Shown piece by piece: positions 12,310 through 23,260 of a DNA stretch of 64,000 bases. A program made the translations under genes and the position numbers. Source of the stretch: Eupeodes corollae (Eukaryota; Arthropoda; Insecta; Diptera; Syrphidae). The DNA lies in contig NC_079147.1 of NCBI RefSeq assembly GCF_945859685.1, positions 282,511,679-282,575,678 on the forward strand, written 5' to 3'. The notes below the pieces were generated by a model, which searched no databases, had not been told where the DNA came from, and worked only from the letters and a program-made list of their open reading frames with translations. How positions within the stretch are numbered: the stretch's first letter is position 1; each line of letters opens with the position of its first letter.

Positions 12310-13040
12310 TAATTCAAATTCCACCAAAAATAAGAAGTTGGGTTGCGACCCACACTGATAACTTCCCATCCCTTCTGCCGATTTGTCCTGCTTAAAGATT
12401 TGTTTGTTTTCGTGTCTAGTTAAAAAAGTTGTCAGTTGAATTATTCTAAAATAATTTAAAATAACCATTAATATTTTGCACATAATAAATTAGTTTGATA
12501 TCAAAATCTATTTTTGTTAACGAGATTATTAGTCATAAACCAATTTCTTAAAAGTTTTTATTTCTTATACCAACAAATACAAATTGGATGAATGAAATTT
12601 ATCTGAAGTCAATATTTTCTATTACGAGATATCGAAAACCGAAAATCAATTTTTACCAAATTCGCGTACTATTTTGTGTAGATTTTCTTTGTTTTGATTT
12701 TTTATAAAAATCCAACGTGCTGTTGGATTTTTATAAAAAATACTGAATATCGAAAATAGTATTTCTGTGAGATGAAATTAGTTCGAAGTTAATATTTTAA
12801 AATTTTGAAATGATATTTCAGTCGAAAATTAATTTTTATCAACTTTTATTAACTTTGTTTATATTTTTATTTTTGTAAGAAATTTGTCAATGCGATATTT
12901 CTCAAATTTTTCTAAATGTTGACAAACATTTTTTTAGGGATAAAGTTTGTTTAAGGCCAATATCTCAAAGTCTTAAGAAGATATTTGAGTTGAAAGTACA
13001 TTTTTAAAAACTTTTATACATTTATATGGCAAGTTTTGCA
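12310..13040 (-). repeat. DR1 repeat, reverse partial copy (R3)
   Basis: Begins with DR1 end B in reverse: CGACCCACACTGATAACTTC near 12348, then CTGCCGATTTGTCCTGCTTAAA. The interior follows, with several GTCAGTTGAAT/GTCAATGCGAT and AAAATTTTGAAA words typical of the family. End A is not reached; the sequence passes into DR2 near 13050. The same end B is at 44733-44795 and 55203-55270 in the other orientation. Confidence 0.6.
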
Positions 13041-13049
13041 TTCGTGCAA

Positions 13050-13800
13050 AATTTCGAACTCGAGATTTTAATCAAACATGATATTACGATGGTAGAGAAG
13101 TCGAAAAAAGTGGGTCCTCCGATTCTGTCCGGTCGGTTTTGTCTGTCTGTCCACGCTCCTACAGCCTAAACCATTGAGTCGATTGAGTTCAAACTTGAAA
13201 GTAAAGGTTTTGAGCAGATTCGCGTTAGGCGTTTTTTTCATTTTTTTTAAGATCAAAACTAACAGTGGCCACCATACAATTTTTTTGGTCAAAAAACGAA
13301 AATTCGAATTTTCTCAAAAACAAACCGATAGATTTATTTTAGTTTTCTTTAAAATTTTATTTATTAACTTCGCTTCTTTTAATAAGAAAAACAAATGTTT
13401 GTATTGCTCAGGAAAGGTACCGCTCATTGAACCGTTATTTTGTTTTTTAATTTTCTCATGAACCGATTTCAATAATGTTTATTCTGGGGGTGAACATTTT
13501 TTTACGAAATTAATGTATAGCGTATATTTACAATCACTAAAGAACTGCATACCAACAATATTTTTAGAACAAAATTTGAAAATTTTATATATAAAAAATT
13601 AATTTAAAAAAAAACCGCTCTAACGATTTTCAAAAAAAAAATTAGAAAAATCAAATGTTTTTTTATTTATAAAATGGCATTTAAATTTTTGAAGACAAAC
13701 TTATTTTTCGGGCGAAATTTTGAATCATAAAATAGTTTTTTTTTAAATATTTTAACTATGCATGGGCCCGAAAGAGCGCATTACTTTGACAAAATTGTAA
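13050..13800 (+). repeat. Second dispersed repeat DR2, copy 1
   Basis: Contains a TCTGTCTGTCCACG run near 13142, AACAAACCGATAGATTTA near 13320, GAACCGTTATTTTG near 13429, CTGCATACCAACAATATTTT near 13546 and CGCTCTAACGATTTTCAAAA near 13616. The reverse complement of these blocks appears in the same order at 46010-46620. A right-hand piece (GGCATTTAAATTTTTGAAG near 13676) also recurs at 15740. No coding content seen. Confidence 0.6.
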
Positions 13801-15001
13801 TTACATTCCTATCTTTCATCCAAATTAATGCATTTGGTACACATTTATATGATATATTTAATCAATAATCTATTTTAAAGTGTCTATCAAGAAGTATTAT
13901 CTTGGTAACTTTGTATATGTGATTTTCAAATATTATCCTTTACGAATAAGGTTGTTTCACACATGATTTGCTTGCCTTCGCCTCTATAAGAATAAATACT
14001 AGGTAAAAGTTAAAGAAACGGGACAGAAAGAGTATATATGCTTTCTATTCGAATCACTTTTTAAACGTATAGGACATTATACCTATTTATAAAGGTATTA
14101 CGTACAACTTCTACAACTACTGCTTAAGTGTCACTTCATAACTAAAATCCAAAGCGCACAAAAGCCTGACTGTAAACAACAAATGAATAGCAATTTCTTG
14201 TACCTATTCGTATGCTTGTTATTTTTTTAAACTTTAACTAAATAAATAAACTGAACGTAAAAACTCCATGTTTGCGCTGAAAACTTATAGTAAAGAAGGA
14301 ATGTAGTATATACCTTTTAGCTACCAATATAGCATTCCTTCATTATCATCATAAAGATGTCCTTACTCCTTATGTATCTATCTGCATAAAGCTAAGCACG
14401 CCAATGAACTATTCTTTATTCGTTTTAGACATCTACCTGCTACGGCTACCTAACTACACAACCAATAGGCGATCGCTTTACAATTTAAACATTCATGGTC
14501 TGCCTCTTTCTTGTCTTATTTATTTTATATCCTGGTTCTTCTTATATGAAATTTCAATAAAGCTATCTAAAGGAAAAAAGCTTTGAAGGAAGAAGTTGAT
14601 TCATTTTTCATATACAAAGATCGTATCCAAGTAAAAGCAGACTTATGAATGTAAATAAAAACAAATATCGGTAAAAGATCCTAAACAGCTGACGTAATCA
14701 TGCAAAAGTGTCTTTCATGCCCTTATTAGATACAACATTAAGCCATTTTGTTTTACTTTCCCATTTTTTATATAAAGTGCATTGATATAAAAAAACAAAA
14801 ACAAATTCATGAGCCTTCATATGGAAGCTCTTACAGGGATGTGAAAACATATACAAGCATAGAGAGACTCAAATGGAATGAAGGAAATTGTGTAGACTTT
14901 TTGGGTCGAAAATTAATTATCTCCCTTATTCTGCTGGCTACTTATGGGAATTAAAATAATATTTTTCTCTCGCTCCCGCTGAATTTCTCCACTTTCGATC
15001 C
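13801..15001. other. AT-rich unassigned DNA
   Basis: Nothing recognisable; short open frames only. Confidence 0.5.
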
Positions 15002-15145
15002 TAAAGGCCCATCTATAATAGACTTAACCGAGCTTAAGTCGGCTTAAGGGAACGAACCAATATGCAGCCTTATATGTGTCACTAACCATAATAGACGTTC
15101 TGCTCAGTTTCATTAAATTTCGCTAACTTTCGCTCAATTACGCAA

Positions 15146-15193
15146 GAGCCATTTAAATGGCTCGAGCTTAAGCAAATGTCATATTTGCTTAAG
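15146..15193. repeat. Paired palindromes inside the MITE
   Basis: 15146-15163 is a perfect 18-bp palindrome (GAGCCATTTAAATGGCTC). 15167-15193 is an 11-bp inverted repeat, CTTAAGCAAAT against ATTTGCTTAAG, with a 5-base loop. Subterminal hairpins are common in MITEs; no function is shown. Confidence 0.8.
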
Positions 15194-15271
15194 TTACTTG
15201 AGTCCATTATGGTTACTTTTTGTTTTGACGATGACTTCTGATAACTTTTCGTTCGGTTTTGACATTAGCTT

Positions 15272-15591
15272 CAAAAAATCAAATGGGGTGGCGCAACAGT
15301 CCGTTGTGAACCAGGTCCTAGTGACTTACAACTCTCAACCATTCCTGTGTGCGAGTACTGTTGTCAGGATTGGAAGGGACCTACAATTTTAGGCCGAATC
15401 CGAACGGCTAGTTTGAGAAAGCACTTTTTCATGACAAGAATTACTCTTGAAGGATTTGTCAATTACTCGCAGGAGGCAGTACCCGCGAAAATTATTTTTT
15501 TTTAAATTAAGATGGCACAGGCAGGGGTTGAACCCAAGACCCCTTGCATGACAGTCCAAAGCACTAACCATCATGCCACGGGTACTACCCA
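15272..15591 (-). mobile_element. tRNA-derived SINE, full-length copy with perfect target duplication
   Basis: On the reverse strand the head reads TAGTACCCGTGGCATGATGG. It carries an A-box-like TGGCATGATGG (15568-15578) and a B box GGGTTCAACCCC (about 15523-15534), spaced as in a tRNA promoter for RNA polymerase III. An unrelated body of about 220 bases ends in GGACTGTTGCGCCACC (15287-15302 on the plus strand). The copy is flanked by a perfect 14-bp direct repeat TTTGACATTAGCTT at 15258-15271 and 15592-15605. That duplication is direct evidence of target-primed retroposition into the MITE. Other copies: 45645-45943, 45324-45412 and 371-470. I do not recognise the family name. Confidence 0.9.
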
Positions 15592-15719
15592 TTTGACATT
15601 AGCTTACTTTTGGTTAAGTCTATTATGGTTGGGCCATAATGCCACGCCAACGACTCGGCATCTGGTCGCCAAAAAGTTTCTGCTCATGAGAGTACTATGG
15701 TTTTCATATACAAATATCG

Positions 15720-16100
15720 TGCGGTTTTTTTGACAAATCAAATGGCATTTATATCTTTGAAGCCAAACTTATTTAACATAGGTACTCTTAGCATACTGGA
15801 GCAAGTTCGTGCGACCCAGTCGTGCATTTTATTTGTTTACGTTTTATTTAACTGCAAATCGATTTTTCTCAAATTTATTCTAAATTTTGAAAACAATATT
15901 TCTTATAAGTTAAAATTAGTTGAAAGCCTTAATATCAAATTTTTGAAAAGATAATTGAGTCGGAATCAATTCTCAATAACAATTAGGTTTTTTAATTTTT
16001 GTATATAATGTCAATTCGATTTCTCTCAAAACTTTATCAGATCTTGAAAACGTTATTTTTCGTTGCTCAAAAAACATAAAACCGGCAGTAATTAAAATCA
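15720..16100 (-). repeat. Fragments of DR2 and DR1 joined
   Basis: 15740-15830 matches DR2 (ATGGCATTTATATCTTTGAAG; GACCCAGTCGTGCATTTTAT, whose reverse complement is near 46020). 15850-16090 resembles the reversed DR1 interior (ATCGATTTTTCTCAAA, AATGTCAATTCGATTTCTCT). Strand refers to the DR1 part. Confidence 0.5.
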
Positions 16101-17649
16101 AGAGTATTGGGGTAGCTACATTTTTTGTTGGCTCAAAATGTATACCCTATTCCAAACCTACTAATAGAGGTTGTACCTATTCGAAAATGGCGGACATAGT
16201 TATTACTGAAAAAAAAACAATATAAATAAATGTTGTTAATCCATAAAAAGAAAATATTGCATTAAATTGTTGGGTTTTTTTATGAAGTTTTGCAAGTTGG
16301 CTCATCCTAGTTACGCACTTTTTATACCCTTTTTACGTAATTTATTTTTTGATTTTGGTGAATTCCAACGCTGGTTTAATTTTAATTTATATTTGTTGAA
16401 AGATGTACCTTTCACAGGTAGTAAAAGTTTACGGGTACAACACATCCACCACTTATTAGAATTTCCAAAAACTGTGGCTTCATCCTAGTGCTTAGGAGTG
16501 TACAATTATAAATGTGTGAATAAGTCACGTGAAGTTCAATGAAAATAATATAGTGTTGCAACTATACTCATGTGGACCGTTTGCCACTATTTCATTGTCG
16601 AAATCATAACTTTCTTCCTTTAATGAAATGAACATCTATTGATTTTTCTTTAAAAAAAAAAAAACTCATTACTTTGTATATAAAAATGAAACCTCTCATT
16701 GGGAAACACTATACATCATCCTTAACACCTTCTTCAAAAACTTGACTGGGCAATCATTGTATCCTGCAACGAACAAAAAATCCTTTAAAACTGTTTAACA
16801 AAAGAAACAAAACAAAAAATATAAAAAATGATAAAAACTTTAAAATCCTTTTTGAGGAATACCTAGACATTGATTTATATATAAAGTTTATTTTTTATTA
16901 TTGTTGTTTTTGATGTTCATCTTTTTCTCCACCTTCTTTTTCGTTTCAGGATTTCTAAATCATTGTATGTTGTCCTTTGTATACACACACATAAAGTTGT
17001 CAACAAACAAAACAAAAACAAAAAAATAAACCATGTTAAAAAAATACTTGCCAACTTGAAAGCTGATCTTTTTCTATACAACTTTCTGTCTTTTCCTCCG
17101 AAGAATAATGGACAATATTTTAACCTTCTAGAGAGAGAAAGCTAACATAAAAAATAAGAACCAAATCTAAACAAAAATTTTCATTTCTTGTCATAGAAAC
17201 CATTTTCTGTTGGTTTCTTAGGTAAACCGATCCACAAAAGTCTGTAAAACAAACCTTCTTTTGCAATTTCATCCCCTAATCGGAACAAACGACATAAAGG
17301 GCCAACAACGAGTTAAGTGGTTTGGGAATACTCAGTCTATCTAGATAAATATATATGTATGTTTGTATGAAGGTTGATGTGATGGTATATTTTTTTTATA
17401 AATTAAATGTAAAAGAAATGCATTTTCAACTCTTCTTATATAGAAGCAATTTCATCCATTTCAGGAATTCTATACTTTCAAAAAGTGGTATATAGGAAGG
17501 TATTCTGACTCGTATAGTATACCTTCCCTACATACATAACTAACATACCTACATACATTTAAGAACAATATTGCTTCTATTTGAAAATGAAGACGATGGG
17601 GTGAATTTCAGTGGTTGGGTTTTATTTCACCAGTTTCTAGCAAACTATA
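16101..17649. other. AT-rich unassigned DNA
   Basis: No supported gene or known repeat. Several A-rich and T-rich runs only. Confidence 0.5.
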
Positions 17650-20600
17650 CTGTGACGGAACTCAGAAGATACATATTAAGACGATACTGAGACAATACTT
17701 AGACGATACTGAGACGATTCTGGGACAATACAGAGACAATATTGAGACGATACTTAAACGTTAATTAGACGATACTGAGACGATAGTGAGGTAATACTAA
17801 GAAGATACTACGAAGATACTGAGACGATATTAAGGCGATACTGAAATATTACTGAGACGAAATTAGGACGATTCTGAGTCGGTTCTGAGAAGATACTGAA
17901 AATAAACTCGGACCAGACTGAGATGAGCACTAAGACTACATTCAGACAAGTTTGAAACGATACTGATACAATACTAAGACGATACTCAGACAATATTGAG
18001 ATAATACTGAAACGTTACTGTGGCGATACTGAGACGGTACTGAGACGATACTAAGAAGTTATTGAGATGATAGTGATCCAATACTGAGACGATATTAAGT
18101 CAAAACTGGGACGATACTGAGACGATACTAAGTCGAAACGAAGATGATACTGTGATGACACTGAGACACTACTGAGAAGATAGTGAGATGATACTGGGAA
18201 GATACTGTGAAGGTACTAAGACGATACTAAGGCGGTACTGAACCGTTACTGAGACGATACTGAGATGAAATTAGGATGATACTGAGTCAAACTTGAGAAG
18301 ATACTGAAAATAAACTCGGAAAAGACTGAGATTAGTATTAAAACGATATTCAGACAAGTTTGAGACGAAACTGATACAATACTGAAACGATACTGTGCCG
18401 ATATTGAGATGATACTGAAACGTTACTGAGGCGACACTGAGATGATACTGAGATTATACTGAGACGATACTGAGGCGATCTTAAGAAGATACCGAAATTA
18501 ACCTGTGACAAGACTGAGATTAGTATGAGACGAGATTCAGTCGACATTAAGATAAGTTTGGGACGATACTGATACAATATTGGGACGGTACTGAGATGAT
18601 ATTGAGGTGATCCTGAAACGTAACTGAAACGATACTGATACTGTACTGAGACGATACTAAGGTGATCCTGAAACGTAACTGAAACAATACTGATACGGTA
18701 CTGAGACGATACTGAGATGATACTCAGAAAATACTGAGACGATACTAAAACGTTAATGAGATGATGCTGAGACATTACTGAGACGATTGTGAGTGATATT
18801 GAGAAGATCCTGCGAAGATACTAAAACTATACTAAGGCGTTAAAATGTTACTGAGACGAAATTAGGGCGATTCTGAAAAGATACTGAAATTAAACTCGGA
18901 CAAGACTGAGATGAGTATTAAGACAATATTGAGACAAGTTTAAAACGATACTGATACAATACTGAAACAATACTGTGATGATATTGAGACGATACTGAGA
19001 AGTTACCGAGACTATCCTTAAACTATACTGAGACAATACTGAAGCGATCTTAAGAAGATACTGAAATTAAGCTCGGACAAGACTGAGATGAGTATTAAGA
19101 CAATATTGAGACAAGTTTGAGACAAGCTTGAGACGATACTGATACAATACTGAGACGATACTGTGCCGATATTGAGATGATACTGAAACGTTACTGAGGC
19201 GACACGAGATGATACTGAGATTATACTGAGACGATACTGAGGCGATCTTAAGAAGATACTGAAATTAGCCTGTGACAAGACTGAGATTAGTATGAGACGA
19301 GATTCAGTCGACATTAAGATAAGTTTGGGACGATACTGATACAATATTGGGACGGTACTGAGATGATATTGAGGTTATCCTGAAACATAACTGAAACGAT
19401 ACTGATACGGTACTGAGACGATACTGAGGTGATCCTGAAACGTAACTGAAACAATACTGATACGGTACTGAGATGATACTCAGAAAATACTGAGACGATA
19501 CTAAAACGTTAATGAGATGATGCTGAGACATTACTGAGACGATTGTGAGTGATATTAAGAAGATCCTGCGAAGATACTAAAACTATACTAAGGCGTTAAA
19601 ATGATACTGAGACGAAATTAGGGCGATTCTGAAAAGATACTGAAATTAAACTCGGACAAGACTGAGATGAGTATTAAGACAATATTGAGACAAGTTTGAG
19701 AGGATACTGATACAATACTGAAACGAAACTGTGATGATACAGAGAAGATACTGTAAAGGTACTGAGACGATACTAAGGCGGTACTGAAACGTTACTGAGA
19801 CGATACTGAGATGAAATTAGGATGATACTGAGTCCAACCTGAGAAAATACTGAAAATAAATTCGGAAAAGACTGAGATGAGTATTAAGACAATATTGAGA
19901 CAAGTTTGATACGATACTGGAACAATACTGAGACGATATTGAGACGATACTGAAACGTTACTGAAGCGATACTGAGACACTACTGAGACGATAGTAAGAT
20001 GATACATACTGAGAAGATACTGTGAAGGTACTGAGACGATACTTAGGCGGTACTGAAACGTTAGTGAGACGATACTGAGATGAAATTAGGATGATACTGA
20101 GTCAAACCTAAGAAGATACTGAAAATAAATTCGGAAAAGACTGAGATGAGTATTAAGACAATATTGAGACAAGTTTGAGACGATACTGATAAAATACTGA
20201 GACGACATTGAAACGATACTGAAACGTTACTGAAGCGATACTGAGAAACTACTGAGACGATAGTGAGATGATACTGCGAAGATACTGAAAAAGTCGTGAG
20301 ACAATGCTGAGACGAAATTAGGATGATACTGAGTCGATCCTGAGAAGATACTGAGATTATACTGAGACGATACTGAGGCGATCTTAAGAAGATACTGAAA
20401 TTTAGTTCGGAAAATACTGAGACTAGTATTCGACGAGATTCAGGCAACATTAACACAAGTTTGGGACGATATTGATACAATATTGGGACGTTACTGAGAT
20501 GATATTGAGGTGATCCTGAAACGTAACTGGAACGATACTGATACGATACTGAGACGATACTGAGATGATACTGAGAAAATACTGCGACGATACTGAGACA

Positions 20601-20990
20601 ATACTAATAAGCCGATACTGAGACGATACTCAGATAATATTGAGACGATACTGAAACGTTAATGAGATGATGCTGAGACATTACTGAGACGATTGTGAGT
20701 GATATTGAGAAAATACTGTGAAGATACTGAAACTATACTAATGCGTTAAAATGTTACTGAGACGAAATTAGGGCGATCCTGAAAAGATAATGAAACGGAC
20801 AAGACTGAGATGAATATTAAGACAATATTGAGACAAGTTTGAGACGATACTGATACAATACTGAGTCGATGTGAAGATATTGAGACAATACTCAGAATTT
20901 ACTGAGACTATCCTAACACTATACTGAGACGATACTAAAATATTACTTTAGACGAAATTGGAACAAGGCTGTGACTGGGCTGATACAAGA
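17650..20990. repeat. 3.3-kb minisatellite, 11-bp unit GATACTGAGAC with higher-order blocks
   Basis: The array is built from GATACTGAGAC and variants (GATACTGAAAC, GATATTGAGAC, GTTACTGAGAC). Superimposed on the 11-bp period are longer blocks. A landmark GCGATCTTAAGAAGATACTG occurs at about 18475, 19242 and 20378 (a close variant at 19043), and a 400-600-bp segment is repeated about 760 bp apart. Because 33 bp is three units, reverse-strand frames stay open for up to 141 codons as repeats of SQYRLSIVSVS-like words. These start and stop at mutated units and are not convincing genes. No centromeric or telomeric role can be inferred. Confidence 0.9.
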
Positions 20991-23259
20991 TAGAGATTTA
21001 GATGAGAAAAAGACTGTGAAGAGACCAAGATTTGTTCATCTTGCACTTGTCTTAGCCTTTTTTTGGAATCACTTCAGTATCTTCCTTTTGAAGGCATCAT
21101 AGACGAATCTGTGCATTTTGTAAACAGTCTCGTGAACTTTGTCGGAATTGACGTTTTTCCTGAAAAAGCATACAAAATTTAGAATTTTGACTTAAATTAA
21201 CGACGACTCAGAAGAAACCAAGTTTAAGTTAAATGAACGATATCGAGTCCAAGAAGACGAGATTTGGCATGAGACTACAGGAAAATCCTTTTGGTTTCAA
21301 ATCATTTCTATTTAAAGAAATTATCAAAGTTAACAAATTCTACCAAAATGTATGAAACTTTGTAAAATTCTTCTTTCGAATAACAACAACGACACTATGA
21401 CGAAGACGTTGACTGACAATATAACAAGGACGACAAGCTCACCTACTTTTATGTACACATCTGGAGCGGCGATGGCAGCGGTGTGTTGGCGGCAGCAATA
21501 GTAGTGTTGAAAAAAAGCTTTTAACGTCTTCTGATACTAGTGCACTGTATATATAGAGTTTGATGCCATGACAGGATGTCTTAGCCAAGCTTCTAAGAAT
21601 CGCAGAGTTCCACAGCAAAATTCATTGAAATCGGGAAAGTAAGAGCTAAAAAAAAAAAACAACACAAAACTGCATTCACCGCCATAAACCGCCTTCTGCC
21701 CCTCCTTCTATAGAATGACGCGGCTAGCTTGTATATATAGGTAAGTGAATTAAAAAAAAGGGCTGAACTTGCCGCTGCCGCAGAGAAATCGGTCCTTGAC
21801 GGATAGGATATACCAATGTGGTGGGAAAATGCGAGACTTCAAGCGATGGAAGAAACAACAACAGCGATACAAAAAGAAACTGAAAATAAAATCCTCGAGT
21901 TGTTCGACTTTCGTTGTAATAAAAAGCGGAATGGAGCTAAGGACTTAAGTGAAGACAGGTTCGTACATATGTACCTCTATACCTTAGCTAGAACCTCTAT
22001 TATGCGGGTGATGGCAGCAGGTGCCAGGAGGTTCATCCACAAAAATGGGTGTGGCAGGCGAAGAGGTCCTTATGCATACCTATTCCCATATATACTTAGA
22101 TATAGCTTTATCTGATGATTCTGACTCTCTGGCTCAATTGTGTTTACAAGGGATTGAGGTAAACTGCACTTTGGGATGAAGCGATTTTCATAGATGGTAC
22201 ATTGAGTCACAAGCCCACACCTCACCCCACCACACCATACACAACATTGAGAATTTTCTTAGGTTATAGCAAGCATCAACTGGAGGAAAGCGTAGGTACA
22301 AACTGCAGCAAGGCTACATAAGCTAGGCAAACAATGTTCAAAATTGCTCCTGTAGATTAGGTTGGTTTTTGAAAGTCGAATGCAACCGAGACGACGACGA
22401 AATCTACGACAACGTCGACGACGACTACGTCTAAAAGGACTTAAAAGGACCATAGTCAGGGGGCTTAAAAGTAGAGGAGGCAAAGGAAGAGAGCAATGGT
22501 ATAAGGATTTGCTATTTGTATGCTCAGGTTAATGTGGATTTACAGGATTACTCTGAGTTTGTTTTACTCTTTTTGGGTTAATACAAATGCTTGCGTTGTG
22601 TGTGGGGGATTGAGTGTGGACAAGGACGAGGGGAAGAAAATAATAGTCTTGACCTAGATGTTTTTTCCATCTTACATCCTGTGTGCACTATTAAGCCAAA
22701 AAGAAAGATTAGACACAAAAAATAATACAAAATGAAAGAAAAAAATAAAAGAAAACAATGAAGCAAAATAAGAAGGTCTTAAAATTGGTTTTTGAGATTT
22801 TCACATTTACCGCAAAAGATATACGTACCACCCGAGCTTCCTTATACCAACACACATACATAAGTATGAACTAGCTGTACGAGTACAAAAAATGGTTACC
22901 TGCGATGTAACGTTTTAAGGAATATCCTGATTCTATTACTTTTCTTGGATGGCTGATAGTGCATGCGGGGGTTTTTAGTATATACACAATTTAAACAAAC
23001 TCGTGCTGTTCTGTGCAGCTAAAAGATATTCACAGTTGTAATTCATATATAAAGTTCCCTAAATTCAGAGGCTGAAAATAAAAGGATTTTGTGTTTTGGA
23101 AATGTTGGTTGTTAAGGAACAACGTAATCTTAGCAGAACACTAAAATATCCTTTTATTAAACTGGAAACTGTTTTTTTTTTAATGGAAATCATAAAGTAA
23201 AACATATGTACGTTCAAACTTAAATATTTTTAAGAAAGAAGGTTACAGAGAAATTTTAA
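20991..23259. other. Unassigned DNA, locally less AT-rich
   Basis: Contains GC-richer patches, such as GGCGATGGCAGCGGTG near 21468 and a CGACGACGA-type run near 22390-22430. A 99-codon open frame at 21816-22115 has no domain I recognise. No splice-supported exon could be argued. It could hold regulatory DNA, but nothing specific is visible. Confidence 0.4.
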
Positions 23260-23260
23260 G

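Larger units (their letters stand above)
15005..15636. mobile_element. MITE with ~25-bp inverted ends, Harbinger-like target, interrupted by a SINE
   Basis: The left end at 15006 reads GGCCCATCTATAATAGACTT. The reverse complement of the right end (15611-15635) reads GGCCCAACCATAATAGACTT. The match continues into TTAACC, giving about 25 bp with two or three mismatches. TAA lies just outside both ends (15002-15004 and 15637-15639), which fits PIF/Harbinger target duplications. Without the SINE and its duplication the element is about 300 bp and has no coding capacity. It could have been moved by a Harbinger transposase such as the relic at 7970-8420, but shared ends with that relic were not shown. 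Confidence 0.75.

Noticed and set aside
18350..20480. Reverse-strand open frames of 108-141 codons in the minisatellite
   Set aside because: They are a by-product of the 11-bp repeat staying free of stops. Starts and ends fall at mutated units and no non-repeat sequence is included.
21816..22115. 99-codon plus-strand frame as a host gene
   Set aside because: No recognisable domain, no supporting splice sites or conserved context; length alone is not enough.
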